Assembly: GCF_030247195.1 (NCBI RefSeq)
Contig: NC_080672.1
Coordinates: forward strand, 403,699,037 to 403,763,036
DNA from: Topomyia yanbarensis
Taxonomy: Eukaryota > Arthropoda > Insecta > Diptera > Culicidae
Direction of reading: 5' to 3'
Length of the DNA: 64,000 nucleotides
Part shown: piece by piece, positions 25,887 through 37,688 of the stretch
Position numbering within the stretch: the first letter of the stretch is position 1
Layout of the letters: each line of letters starts with the position of its first letter
Position numbers and translations under genes: made by a program
Notes under the pieces: model-generated
The model's input: the letters and a program-made list of their open reading frames with translations, nothing else
The model's database searches: none
Told to the model about the DNA's origin: nothing

Positions 25887-26108
25887 GGCCCTATTCTGCG
25901 CGGCGTGTGACGTGAGACGACTAATCTCACCTCACTCTACGTGACTTTTCTAACCCAATTCTGAAGAGTCACTTCGGGTAACGTGAGACGCCGATTTAAC
26001 CGCAGATTCTCACTTCACTCGAGTCGACTCTAAGAATCGAGTGAAAAAAGTCACGTAAAGTGAGGTGAGTTTAGTCACCTCGCGTCACACGCCGCGCAGA
26101 GTAAGGCC
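25887..26108. mobile_element. 222-bp hairpin MITE
   Basis: The two ends are inverted copies over about 60 bp: GGCC, then TATTCTGCGCGGCGTGTGAC on the left and TTACTCTGCGCGGCGTGTGA on the right (read inward), continuing through CTCACCTCACT and ACGTGACTTTT. The central part also contains TCGAGT/ACTCGA complements. The element is non-coding and would fold into a long stem. I could not define a convincing target duplication. Confidence 0.8.
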
Positions 26109-26354
26109 AGATATATTCAACTGAGAGTATTGTGCTTGTATTATTATACTTTATTTAGATATTAAACACCTAAGAGAAATAAGTGAAAACTTTTTCATCT
26201 TTCCAAGTGAAATTTGTACCTCAAATCATGTAATTCAAAATTGTACGTTAAACTATTATTTTAATGTTTACGATTCATTCTACATTCGTCACTTTGATTC
26301 TGAACGGTATATCAAGATATTTCCCCGATATACCAGTTTAACAAAAAAATCTTC

Positions 26355-26715
26355 ATTTTTTTTAATTCGTTTATTTGACATGGCGCAACGCGTTAGCTTA
26401 GAGGAGCCATGGGTCTTTTATATATTTACAATATGTAAAAAATAAAAATTACAATACATTTTATTTTGAGCCTGTAGGATCCCGTGCGCTCAACTTACTA
26501 TTGCGAGCGAAGATCTTTTTTCGCGTCGGGAAGATGTTCCTTCTTTCGTCAACTTCAGGATTATCCATGTCTCTCTCGTTGTCGTTTACGTCCGTATCAT
26601 CATCTTGATTACTGCCTTGATACTCGCGATCAGATGTTGTTCCTGGTTTCTTGCTCTTGCGGGTCATGACCGTACACAAGTAACTGTTTTTTTCGTTCGT
26701 GTTTGATGGTTGCAA
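26355..26715 (-). pseudogene. Minus-strand ORF with a retroposed-style tail (unrecognised)
   Basis: On the minus strand an 84-codon frame (start 26715, stop about 26461) encodes a very hydrophilic peptide rich in D, E, N, K and R (QGSNQDDDTDVNDNERDMDN). About 90 bp further on come AAATAAACG, which includes an AATAAA, and then an A-run (T8 at 26356-26363 on the plus strand). The layout is that of the 3' end of a retroelement or processed transcript. I do not recognise the peptide. It may instead be a chance frame. Confidence 0.3.
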
Positions 26716-26828
26716 ATAGACTGACTTTAAACTTCATCTCTATTAATGAAAATCTTACCTTAATGCACGCAGGATTGTTTCCCACATTATTTATGTTTGC
26801 CGCAAACAACTAAAATTTTAACTGGAAG

Positions 26829-26960
26829 TGGGCATAGCATAGTTGGTACGTTGATTGCCTTGTATGCAGCTATCCTGGATTCGATTCCAAACCTTGCACA
26901 TAGAGTTAGAAATTTTTCTAACCCGAAAAAAGAGGCAAATAGGCAAAGGCGCCCTAGCGA
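26829..26960 (+). mobile_element. tRNA-derived SINE
   Basis: The head is tRNA-like. A-box-like TAGCATAGTTGGTA is at 26835-26848 and B-box GATTCGATTCC at 26878-26888, the spacing of a pol III internal promoter. A TAGAGTTAGAAATTTTTCTAA block and CCGAAAAAAGAGGCAAATAG body follow, as in Aedes tRNA-related SINEs I recall (Feilai-like; the exact family is not certain). The tRNA fold is degraded, so this is a SINE and not a functional tRNA. Confidence 0.7.
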
Positions 26961-27094
26961 ACGAAAATAACAATTATTTTTTTTAGGTTTTCGACGTGAG
27001 TATAAATTCCGTATTTAAGATTGTTTTCGTGATATCCAACGGGGAAAACAGATCGATATGATGAGTTGAACGAAAGCAATAATGTGAACAAAAA

Positions 27095-27180
27095 TCCCCC
27101 CGAATGAGGATTTGAACCTGCCCCTTAAGACACCGGCCCAAAGTACAAACCCTTATGCTATCTATCTGCTATGCTATTGT
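27095..27180 (-). mobile_element. tRNA-related SINE head (minus strand)
   Basis: On the minus strand an A-box-like TAGCATAGCAGATAG lies near 27175 and a good B-box GGTTCAAATCC at 27118-27108, followed by TCATTCGGGGGG. The distance between the boxes is typical of a tRNA head. It differs from the SINE at 26829-26960 and points toward it. No tail was recognised. Confidence 0.5.
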
Positions 27181-27216
27181 GATCAAATGTGTTAAGTGGC
27201 AGCAGCGGTTGTGTGT

Positions 27217-27218
<2 letters not shown>

Positions 27219-27258
<40 letters not shown>
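27219..27258. repeat. (TC)20 microsatellite
   Basis: An uninterrupted run of twenty TC dinucleotides. The lack of interruptions suggests it is young and likely length-polymorphic. Confidence 0.95.
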
Positions 27259-27264
<6 letters not shown>

Positions 27265-28321
27265 ACATCTCGCAGTAGTTTCGAGTTCGCAAATAAACAT
27301 GTTCCATTGGACACTCCTTACCTAATTTGTATGAGATTATCGTTATATACTTCAAAGAGTCACGACAGTGGGTTAATATACTACAGTGAGTCTAGTTTTT
27401 CTAGTTTAAGTTAGTCTTAGATCATAAGCATTTGATGTAATATCAGACGTTTTTTGCTGCTGTCAGTTCATATTCGACAGTTTTCATGACGCCACCCGCG
27501 CATAATGTTTTTGTTTAAATCTATTAATTACGCCTAAATCGTTAAGTTTGGCCCAAAGACGTCTTCGGAGCAATTTGTGAACATTATCAGCCGTTTCATA
27601 TGGTGTTGTGATTTTAATTATTAATTTTCCTCCTAAAAGTGAAAATTTTCAATTAATTTTTGTTATTGGTAGAAAAAATGAGCTGACGTCTTTGGCAATG
27701 CTGTGGAGATTGCCCAAAAATATTTTTTTGAAATATATTTTCAATTATCATTCTTATGAGTTTCATATGTTCTATGAAGTTATTCCAATAGTCAAAATGC
27801 ACAATTTTCATTGCCGTATAATTTCTCTTATCTTGAGTATTTTCAAAGATATTAGAAAATTTTTGCAAAACAGTTTCTTTGTAGGGTAAGGGTAAGAGTT
27901 TGAGCGTGGAAAAAACACTTTTTTGCGATTTTTTAGAACTTTGCGTGAAGAAAATTGATCAAATCTTTTGTACATTATAGTATATCATTTCAATAATATG
28001 CTGGAATTTTTCCATGCAAAAATATCGACAAACGACTCGGTGACGAAGCTTTTTGTACAACGTCTCTGGAAAAAACATGATTTGCGGTGTTGCCTGCCAT
28101 TCAAAAACTACTTAACTGATTTCTTCGAAACTTTGCATACAAATTTTGTGTTAAAAATATCTAACCCCTACGTTGAGTTTTTGAGATAAATTTTCATTTA
28201 AGGGGTGTGGATTTCTTATGCAGCTGGAACTGCTATGCGTCTACTTTTATACGACTTTGAAACTATACAATAACCACATTCCGTACATGTTGGATCTGAA
28301 TTAGTAGAACATTGTCTATCC

Positions 28322-28395
28322 CACAGGATTATGCGCTGAACGGTATTTTAAACATAATCAAACCATAATAGATCCAATAAATAAGCTATGTAAAT
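28322..28395 (+). mobile_element. Fragment of the 5' part of the ACGCGATC retroposon
   Basis: Bases from CGGTATTTTAAACATAATCA through AATAGATCCAATAAATAAGC to TAAATATGA match the segment near 59610-59665, just inside the left end of the retroposon at 59584-61680. It is a short old fragment. Confidence 0.5.
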
Positions 28396-28675
28396 ATGAC
28401 AATTTTCAATCATTTTTGGTTTCCAATTTGTTGCAGCACAGCCTTATTTGTGACCGCTCCCTTCGGTGTCATCCCTATCATCAATGCGGTTAGTGGGCAC
28501 AATCTCACTCCTTTCACTCACTATGGTGAGAAAAATATGGAACGTGTGAGTGAATAACATACGTCGTCCGTGTTGCCAGATTTTCAGACGTAAACAGAAT
28601 AATTTACTTTTATTTATATAGAAATATGTTTGTCTTTATCTGTTAAACTAGTTGTAGTCTAGCCACTGCTCTAGG

Positions 28676-28772
28676 CAGTAACCCGTCGTGGGCTTTAGTA
28701 AAATATTTACCCGTCACCGGGCTTAGTAGAGAGTTGTCACCCATCGCTGGGCTAAGTGGAATAAAGTTGTAA
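28676..28772. repeat. Three-copy ~32-bp tandem repeat
   Basis: Three successive units contain ACCCGTCGTGGGCTTTAGTA, ACCCGTCACCGGGCTTAGTA and ACCCATCGCTGGGCTAAGTG, each followed by an AT-rich spacer. Each unit has a small internal complementarity (CCCG...CGGG type). A G-run of about 11 lies just downstream (about 28788). Confidence 0.7.
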
Positions 28773-28957
28773 TAATGTGTTTATTCAGGGGGGGGGGGCG
28801 TGGTTGCTTCTCTTATCTTCCGACCATCACATCACATGATTTGGTATTCTTAGTATGTATAACAAACATAAAAGATGTTACACAAGGTGCTAAAAACGCA
28901 CAAAAATCCTGTCAATCCTATTTTTCATTGGATTGTCTGCTCTAAAGATATTACCAA

Positions 28958-29117
28958 GGGCCGTTCATAAATGATGTCGCATATTGACAGTTGGGGGAAA
29001 ACCATGAATTACCGAGAGAAAAACTAAAAATTTAAGACGTACTAGTGGAGCGGGATTAATAAAATCAACAACAATTTTTAGACTTTTTTTTACGAGACAT
29101 TGTTTATGAATGGACCC
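28958..29117. mobile_element. 160-bp MITE with 3-bp target duplication (CAA)
   Basis: The left end GGGCCGTTCATAAATGATGT and right end GGGTCCATTCATAAACAATG (read inward) are inverted copies. CAA lies immediately outside each (28955-28957 and 29118-29120). The interior is non-coding. It is the same end type as 10409-10720 and 41728-41908 but shorter, so probably an internal deletion form. Confidence 0.75.
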
Positions 29118-29120
29118 CAA

Positions 29121-30220
29121 ACAATCAATATTCCATAGCGAATATCACGTAACATCGATGACAGAGCAGTGGGATCAAGGCCAAGTTCCCCCTGGGTCGT
29201 GCAAAACTGAGAAGCAACATCAATTTCGGCACTGAGAACAGACATCCATCTCAAGCGTAAAATTTGAGTTAAAGGCGCATCAAAAAATAATCGAGAGGTT
29301 ACCACCAAAGGTGGTTCTGTCCTGCCGTTTAGTGCGTAAGTGTTACGGAATTGATATCCAAGTGATCGTTATAATTATGGGATATGCCAGTGTGGTGGTC
29401 GTAATGGTCTAGCAAATATTTGTTCAAATGACAAAACAAGCATTTTAAACTTGTTTGTTCGAAATTGGATATCTGTTCTCTGTGGCTTAGTTCTAACAAT
29501 TAAAATCTTAAATTATTTTTGATTTTCAAACAAAGCGATTATTAATACACACTAGAACAGGAATCATAAGTGGCAGAATACATAGTTACAGGGAAATTAG
29601 TTATCGTGGACATCATGATTATCAGCGCTCTCTGAATTAGTTAATAGTCGATTGATCCACTTCAGACCTAGGGGACCCAAGAGGAGATCAGGAACAAGAC
29701 AGAAGCGGAATCAATGCGAAGTTTTAATTGCATTACTGACGATTTAACACGCATTGTTAGGAGCTTGATACATTGGACTAGACAAAATAGTGGACTTGAC
29801 GTTACACACTTCGAGACAAACAGGTGCAAAATTTAGTCCTCCTCCCGAGGACCGATGTTTACTTGGCAGACAGTTGCTAATTCGTCCGATTTTGCAAATT
29901 TTGTCTCGCGGGACGGAACGAGATTCCCTACGCTCTAAGCTGCAGTCCTATCAACCCGCTAAAAAAAATAATAATGTACTCTGTGTTTATTTGAAATGAA
30001 TGATTACTAGAACTTGTTGCGTCAGCTTACCTTCACCTTCAATTCTATCAGTTGAGATCGCTACGATGGGAATTCTAGTTTCCGACAATCGATTAAACTC
30101 CGTATCTGGAATACAACGTAGAGCAGGTGCTTGAAAAAACAAACTTATACTACTAGAGATAAATTAGTTCTTGTTTTAATAATTAACCAATAAAAGTAAT
30201 TACTTTCGATATTGAATTAT
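29121..30220. other. No confirmed gene
   Basis: A minus-strand open frame at 29300-29120 (containing APLTQILRLRWMSVLSAEID) has a balanced amino-acid composition, but I recognise no family and it runs into the adjacent MITE. The rest is AT-rich with no clear element. Confidence 0.3.
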
Positions 30221-30224
30221 AGTA

Positions 30225-30310
30225 GGACATGGCTTTCAGATGATGATTGCAATACGCCTCTGTAGCGGTTTATCGAGGAATCCGAGATGTGAGCTATTTT
30301 CACACTCCGT
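30225..30310 (+). mobile_element. Fragment of the ACGCGATC retroposon (5' half)
   Basis: TTGCAATACGCCTC, then a GTAGCGGTTTATCGAGGA block and ATGTGAGC, match 59795-59860 of the retroposon at 59584-61680 in the same order. Only a short segment is preserved. Confidence 0.5.
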
Positions 30311-33300
30311 ATAAACTCACAACATACAATTGACCCCCACATAAATAAATAAAATAAAAGTTAGAGGTGACTCGTTTGGCGATCGGTTGAAGTACGTTTC
30401 ATACATAGACTTTTTCGTGATTAGTGATGTGAGGAGCTGGGAGCGAACTAACTCTAAGAAATTTGGAAGTACGCGCGTATTCCGTTGATGTACTCTTATA
30501 AACTAGATGGTAAAGTTCCTCTTGAGTGCTTTTAGTATCGCGAAAGCTTATGAAAAGTATCATGTAGTATCTCCAAGGCAAAAATTCCACACAAATTCCA
30601 TCCTGTTACGTACCAAAAATATATCGTAACAATTCTTGAATCTAAGGTTTGGAATAGACTGAAAAACAATAATACTAGATTTGCGGACATTACGAAGTAT
30701 TCCTCACTCTACTTTAGAGTCAATATGGAGAACCTAAAAGATCTAATAGAGTATTGGAAAGTGCTATATGTCCCGTATGTATTTTTGTGCTTCATTCGTT
30801 GCTCGCCAGTCGAACAAGAAGCATGTGGAAGCACGTTGTTCAGACGGTGCAATGAGAAATAGGTACTTTGAATTTTTGTCCCCCTTATATAGTTTTGCAT
30901 GTAATTTTGTTAATATTTGTGGGATGTGGTATTCAAGCATTGACAGTAGTATTGATCGTGTAAGGGCTACTATTAGATTTCAGTTGCCAGCTCTAAGTGC
31001 TGTCACGTCACACCGGTTATGTCTCAGATATTACCCTTACATCTCATTGTGTATCCTTTGAATGCATGTTTGAATGTTCATGGAAGGCACGTGTAGGTTT
31101 TTTTTCGAATTTGCAATTTAAATTATTGAATAAAAAATCTTTCTAATAAAATGAAACTAGGTACATCGTCTCTTGGTCTGCGTGGGGTGCTTCTTAACCT
31201 TTTCATTTCATATTGTTCCAAATCCATTTGAAAAGTTATAACTGCTGCTAAAGGATAGGGCCTTAGCGTTGTTTCGTTTCTTGAAAATTCTCTGTACAAC
31301 TTGAAAATAGAATTAATTTGTGTTCCTTCTTGCTAACTTTAATAAATGAATGCATATTTTTGAATCCATTTTTTCTTAAACCCTGGTTTATGTCGTTCTC
31401 AAGGTAGAGAGAGACAAGACTCCCTTTGCCTTGCGATATGTTAGTACTCGAAAGATTCGCAGTAATTCTACTTACATCTCATTTCTACAGGCAGTAGACA
31501 AAAAAGGTTATTTTTCGTAAGCTAGAATCCAGAAAAATAACTATACAGTATGTTATATATGAACATATCTTTGTAATCACGTGTTTAAATATAATACCGG
31601 TAAGAGCTTAAAAAATCTGATACGAAAAGCAATTTGTGGATGAGATAAAATGAGTCACCACAGATATCATAAATGGGTAAATCTACCATCAACACTGTTC
31701 GAAAGCGACTCTCGCCTTTTTAATAACTAATCCTGGTTCAATATTGTTTTTGTCAGATTTAGCATCATTTGGAAATGATAATTTTAGTTTCGTATTAAAG
31801 TAATGGAATATACAATTTTCATTTAATTTTTTTAAGTATCTTGAAATTGTGGATTTATCCTCTCCTGTGATCTAACAACAGGAAATGTGTCTCCTGAAAA
31901 ATAAATAGATTTCGTACTTTAGCAACTGTCTCAGACTGAACGTCGGTCCTTTGACCACTGTGTTAATTATGAGATAATACAGGTTTGAAGGAATTGAACT
32001 AGGTATGAAACACAAAACAATCGTTTTGGCATCATTAGCCCATGCTGTTTGCAGTCGCGATCCTCCTGTCAACACGCATTATCGATTTGATCGGCAAAAT
32101 CAAATATCTGTCGGAAGTTGCAATTAATTCGTTTCCCATCCGGTCGATAAATTTCCTGAGAATAATTATTTTATTATATTTTTTTGTTTCATTTTCAGGT
32201 CCCTACCTCGGTTCTCTACAGTGGCGAGATTCGTCGGACAGGTTTAGGCACTTGACCTGAACTTGAGCGTTCAACCGTTCCTTCCGTCCGAATCGTTCCT
32301 TATACGGACGACTGGAGGACGTCATCTGTGCTCGCTCGGCGTAATTGCACCGATTGACCGGCCGGGTATTTCCCTCAGCCCAGCACTATTTGCTATCGAC
32401 GAACTACAATTGCTGATGTCAGGTCACGACGAGCTGCGCCGAGAAGTTCAATTTAAGAGGTAAACAGATTGACCATCTAGGGGTGATTCTTTCATAATAA
32501 GCTTCAGACTGACATCGAATGTATCATTACGCACTTAATTAAACAAGATTGCCATTCAAATCGCATTCGCGATTCCGCGAGTTTTATGGTCAGCCGAGCA
32601 AATTTAGAGATCTTAATCGGTCTGAAAGGTCAACGGAAAAATTGTTACCAGTTCGGATTAAAACATGTAATTGAGATATCGCTACCAAATGAGGTGGTTG
32701 TCTATAAAAAAACTCGGCCAGAAGAACCACTATTCGTTAATTTGTAACGATTTATTTCCGCGCTCGACTCAATAAATTCGGGTTCTGCACGGAGCACTTA
32801 AACAATCCTGCCATTCACCTGTCACGGTGAATAATGGGCTCGTTGACTTCTCTGCATGTATAGATATTGACATGTTCATCTACTGCCGCGGCGGTGATAT
32901 CGGAAATGCCATCATCGCAACAGGTTTCTATCATCAGCTGCACAGCACCCATTAGTCTAGCCCCGACAGTGCAATGGTGTGGTGCCGGTGAATTGTGGAG
33001 GCCGTCACTGCAGCATGCAAACCCTTATATAGAACCATTATCTTGTCGCTAGGCTCTGGGTGAACTACTTGTTGCAGCAGCACTGCTTGAGCAATGCATA
33101 ATTGATCCTTGGAATTGCTATACCTATGCATGTTGATACACCCGGAAAGCTGTTAAATGCTAGTCGAGTACACTTCTGTCATGGGAGACCATCGCGGATG
33201 TCGCGTAAAGATGTTTGTTGATGTAGTATCCGATGTAGACTCTCAGAAAGTTATATGTATGTGTGTAAACAATACTTTTAAATTTCGTTTGTTTGACGCT

Positions 33301-36040
33301 GTTCAACGCTCAACTTAACACAAGTTGTGTCTCCGTTTTTTCGGAGCTAGCGTCAATCCGGCACTAGCTTTGTTCTGTCACTAAGTTAGTGTCGGATTCT
33401 GATGAGACAAAGTCATTTTTAGTTGCAAAACTCTTGTTCGAAATGAGCTACATGTATCCCCTAATTTTTTATGAAATTTGAAAATAATCATAATAAATAT
33501 GGCGTGTAAAATGTCCCCATGTGATATCCTTGATAACTGTTAAGCTCTTGGCGCAGCACATTATTCATCTAGCGACTCCACTTCGTTGATGCAACTATGT
33601 TCATATAGTTTTCTTGCCTGCCATGAAGAGATAATTTTGTCCAATTTTCCCTCTTCCTCGCTCTGGTTGAACTAGTTATCAACGCAACACCACTTCGCTA
33701 CTCAGGATGACATAAGGTCGAAAGGGAAATTACTGGCAAAACTGCTTTACTGGTCCACCTTGGCAGTGGCAGTGCCTATGCAACGGAATCCGACATGGTT
33801 ACCCAAGGGCCATTTTAAATGACAGTGTTGAGTTTCCGTCCCTGGGAAAGGTTGGATAAAAGCGATCGTGAGTACCTGCTTGAAAAAATAAACGATGCTA
33901 TAATTGGAAGGTATTTTTTCCTAATCAAAATATAGGAACGAAAGCGGACTTGGGTACCTGATAGTGATCACAAATATTCATTATGGAACGGATGTGAATC
34001 GTGTTATTGTGCCATGATTTTGGTAAATTAAGGGAACCAGTGGTTGCGTTGCATCACTATAATCAATCGAATTCCCCTGCATTTTTTCTGTCCAGTCCAA
34101 GCTGAAAATTTTCCACAAACCTTTACGGCTCCTTTTATATTTTATTTTGTCATAATCATTCGTTCTTTTTGGCGCCAGCCGTAAACAACAACAGAGGTAA
34201 ATTTACACCAATGGCTCTCTCACTACGTTATTCAATACATATACATATAGGTACAATGTTGCTGTTGAAATGACCTTTCAAGGTAGTTTCGAGATCGTTT
34301 TTTTACCTGTGGGCTAATATTTATGTGATCAGATGAACCACCATCGAGGGAAGGCTTTTAAAGAGTCATGTAATCAATTTCATTCACCATAAATTGTAAT
34401 TAAAGAAATTTGCACGTCTTTGAGTACCCATACTTGCTTGATGAAGAAATATTGTCTCTGGGAACGGATACTCTCGCCCAACGGGGGCTACTTTAAGGGG
34501 CAGCTATGTGTTATTATTTATCAACGTCAAGCATGGGCGGAGTTTGGTCACGGAAGTTATGCTCCGCCGATTTTGTAAGTCGTTTACTCTGTGCCTTCTA
34601 ATGGGCTCTCTTCTGAGAAAAAAGGTGTCGCGTCTTCGCGCGGAACAATGAAACAATTACACTATTGCGTCGGGGTACCAGGTTATTGCAAAGTCAAACG
34701 ACACAGCATTGTATTCAGTTTAGCGATGTTCACTTTTTTCTGCCTTTTTAAACAACGTTTTGTGGCTTGACGTTGTCTGAAAAAAAGGGGAAAGGGACCG
34801 GCAGGAAGGTTGTTTCTGTCACGCTAGCAGATTACGAGTATCCGAGGCGTTACCCGGCCAGTTGTAAAGTCAAAGCGAATAATTGTTTCGTTGCGGATTC
34901 AAAGCAAGATTATAATTCGAAAACATTGCGTCGGTAGCACTTGGTTATGAGAATTATGTTTATTATCGTTAATAACGGGTTTCATCATTGGTTCATTTGT
35001 TTTACTAATTGTACATCTGCGAAAAGTGGATTCATGTTTTATGTTATTTTCATTTATGTAGTGAAGCAGGTTTTTATTTGATAGGGGAATGTGGTCGGTT
35101 GTCGGCACCCTGACTTTAGGCAGAAATCTGTCATTCTGACAAATATTATTTGTGTGTTATACAGCGTTCTATTTGTGTCAATTGCCGAAGCAGACCGACT
35201 CGTATGTTCTGTTCTAGAAACAAAATATTTTCAGAACAATCATTCAAAAAAAAAATCGACTCAAAAGTTTTTTTATCATCAAGTATATTTGGAACGGGCT
35301 TGATCAGTCTATACCAGAGATCGATTTTTGGTAGTATTTTACAAAACCAAGATGGCGACCTCCGGTTGAGCGGAATTCTTTATGTCATAATTAATATAAA
35401 TATTTTTGGCACGATTTTTATGAGTCGATGCCAAAAACCGATGTCTGACGCCAATTTGAAATCCAAGATGGCTATATCTTCTCTATTCTGAAAGTACACA
35501 CACTGGAGGTTTTCAGATTTATCTATTCGTTGTTCGTTAACCATGGCAATCGATAGCAAGAAAGCACTGCTTTTTGGAAAATTTTAATGTTCAGTGTTTT
35601 ATTAAATTTATTCTACACCATTGTCACATCAATTTGTTCGGACATTTTCTAGGCTATCCACGATACGATTGCAACTTTCAGGCTTTTAATTTGTAGCCAT
35701 TTTTTTCTTTCAGAAAAATTGGTGGAGGTGACCCTCACAAGATTTTTTAGTTTTTGGTTTGGGTACACTGAATTACGGATCAGTTGTTGGTTTGATCGTT
35801 CCGGATATTTTGTTATTTTTGACTATGTTGTGAAGCTCTGTTCGTTGTTTTTTTTATCAGTCGGTTTATATTTTTGCAGTCGATTTAGTGAAGTTTTAAA
35901 GTATTCCCTGTTTGTTTTTGTGTTGTGAAAAAAATCAGCGAAGAATGCAATTGGTCAAACTTATGGTACTCAACCACCAAATATCGCCTCAACCGCCGGT
36001 CTACCTAAATCTCACTGTTGTGTTGACATGCCAGATCTGC
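30311..36040. other. Long stretch without recognisable genes
   Basis: Nothing here could be assigned to a gene. An acceptor-like tract (TTTTTTTGTTTCATTTTCAG) ends at about 32199 and is followed by a 20-codon frame ending in TGA at 32258; this is only a weak candidate 3' exon. At 35341-35480 two AAGATGGC-containing blocks about 115 bp apart resemble a mosquito short tandem repeat. A segment at 32860-33060 is GC-richer than its surroundings without a clear frame. Confidence 0.3.
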
Positions 36041-36054
36041 ACGTACGATGGCAA

Positions 36055-37160
36055 CTGCATGCGATCACTGTTCAAAGGCTGTTAAATCGGACGAAGAATT
36101 AATCGAAATAATGCATATGCAGTACTGAAAACAACTAAACAAGCCGTTCTTGAGAATTCTCTCGGAAAATCCAATTTTATTTTGGAAGCGTAATAAACAT
36201 GGCAAGCTGATGAAATTCACTGGTTTTCGCGACCGGTCGCTGCTCTTGGGTGTGCTATCACGGCTATTGCTGAGAAAACGGTTTGCGTATTATGCTGAAC
36301 TAACGGTTTGCGTATTATGCTGAACTAAAGGCCGCAATCAGCAAATATCGCGGCTCACTGAAAAGATCTCTGTATCTACTCCAGCCTGGCCAAATCACGG
36401 TACTACTCGACCACTCCAGAAGCGTCATTGCCGTTGCTTTGGATATCTCTCTCTCGCTTTCATCCCAGTAGTGTTGGCAAGAAGACGGTCAAAAATGAGC
36501 AAAGAAACACTAAACTGGAACGAGGATATTAATGTTTTTTCAGCTGGTTTGGAAATTGACGTCAGTACTTTGAACTTTATATCCTTCAAAGTCGGAGTTT
36601 ATTCAAAACACCGCCCAGCATCTCCTAATCCAGATACATGGCCACAAGGCATACTGTTCAGGGAATTTGAGGGTAGCTGTACCCAGAACATGAGGATCGA
36701 TTTCTCTTCGCCTTCGGAAGGAGTATGCAATCCGCTGATTCAACTCGGTCTATCTAAGATCTTGTCGAAGATCCCGCAACGATTATCTGTGCCGCTACAT
36801 CAAGATACACTGCCATTGAGAAGGAGTATCGCTTGCTGGGACGCAACACAATCGGTATCATGGAAGCCCTGGATCCCCCACCACAGTCGAGCTTTTGTCG
36901 CCAGCGTTCAGAAGTCGTCCCGGTCCTGTGAGGGTGAGTGGAAAAGGGGTCTTCTAAGTCGTCATCCACGGCAAGTATTTTATTTAAATTGCAACTATAC
37001 AACGGCTGATGCGTTTCACGCTTCTAGCTCGTCAGCTAGCTCTCGTCATGAGCTACCTCCGTCGCTACGCAACGCAGCTTATATGAGATGCCTCGAATCC
37101 CCCGCCGCAGTCGAGGCAGGGATCGTCAATCGTTCTGATTCCGTTCGTAGTTGTGATTAA
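36055..37160 (+). pseudogene. Jockey-type LINE ORF1 (gag-like) relic
   Basis: This is the nucleic-acid-binding first ORF of a non-LTR element. A CDHCSKAVKSDEELIEIMHM block (36059 on) looks like the start of a PHD/zinc-type finger, followed after a stop by a LKTFTGF-like segment. A 25-bp tandem duplication at 36278-36327 shifts the frame. A 229-codon open frame (36471-37160) then carries STLNFISFKVGVYSKHRP and DTWPQGILFREFE, which I recall as the conserved C-terminal signature of mosquito Jockey-type ORF1. The tail is serine- and arginine-rich. The endonuclease of ORF2 follows at 37247, so the two-ORF order of a LINE is kept. Confidence 0.65.
36278..36327. repeat. 25-bp perfect tandem duplication
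   Basis: The 25-bp unit at 36278-36302, with core GTTTGCGTATTATGCTGAAC, is repeated exactly at 36303-36327. Because 25 is not a multiple of three, it frameshifts the surrounding LINE ORF1. Perfect identity indicates a recent slippage or repair event. Confidence 0.9.
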
Positions 37161-37246
37161 ATAACCCCCCAATCTGCTCCAAAAGACAACATTGCTGCGC
37201 TCTCTGCTACTAGTACTGCCGACACCACTGATTCGTCCTCCATCAG

Positions 37247-37688
37247 TATAGAGGTTTACTACCAGAACGTCGGTGGCCTAAATTCATCAGCGGACAATCT
37301 TTTACTTGCTACTACTGGCTGTAGATATGACGTCATCGTCTTGATCGTACAACCGTACCCTGTCTCGCCAGGTATTTGGTTCGGCATTTGATGTGTACTG
37401 CTGTGACCACAACACCCTCAACAGCCATAGATAGCGGGTGGCGGTGTGCTTATCGCTGTTCACCAAGGCATAAAAGTCCGATTGATCAACATACTAACTG
37501 GTGGACGAGCTACGAGCAAGTGTGGTTCCCGTCGTGTGTTTCCCGCCTGCTATAATTCGCGATTCCAGCCTGATCGATGTACATCTTTCCTCCACATCTT
37601 TCGTTACCTCGAGTGTCGCCCTGAATGATGATATCGTTACTCTGGGCGACTTTAACTTGCCTGGCTTGACGTGGTATTTCGACAACTT
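37247..37688 (+). pseudogene. Jockey-type LINE ORF2, endonuclease start (relic)
   Basis: This opens with IEVYYQNVGGLNSSADNLLL and YDVIVL, the N-terminal endonuclease block. The TETW motif expected next is lost. GGGVLIAVHQGIKVR (about 37437) and, after frameshifts, DDIVTLGDFNLPGLTWYFDN (about 37627-37686) follow, keeping the DFN motif. The domain is cut at about 37688 by the Tc1-like element. It is the same family as 5343-6480, though the two diverge strongly. RT and later parts are absent. Confidence 0.7.

Noticed and set aside
26829..26890. Functional tRNA gene
   Set aside because: A- and B-boxes are present but the cloverleaf is not maintained and a SINE body follows.
29090..29308. 72-codon minus-strand frame with balanced composition
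   Set aside because: Its 3' part runs into a MITE, and no family is recognised. It could be an exon, but support is too weak.
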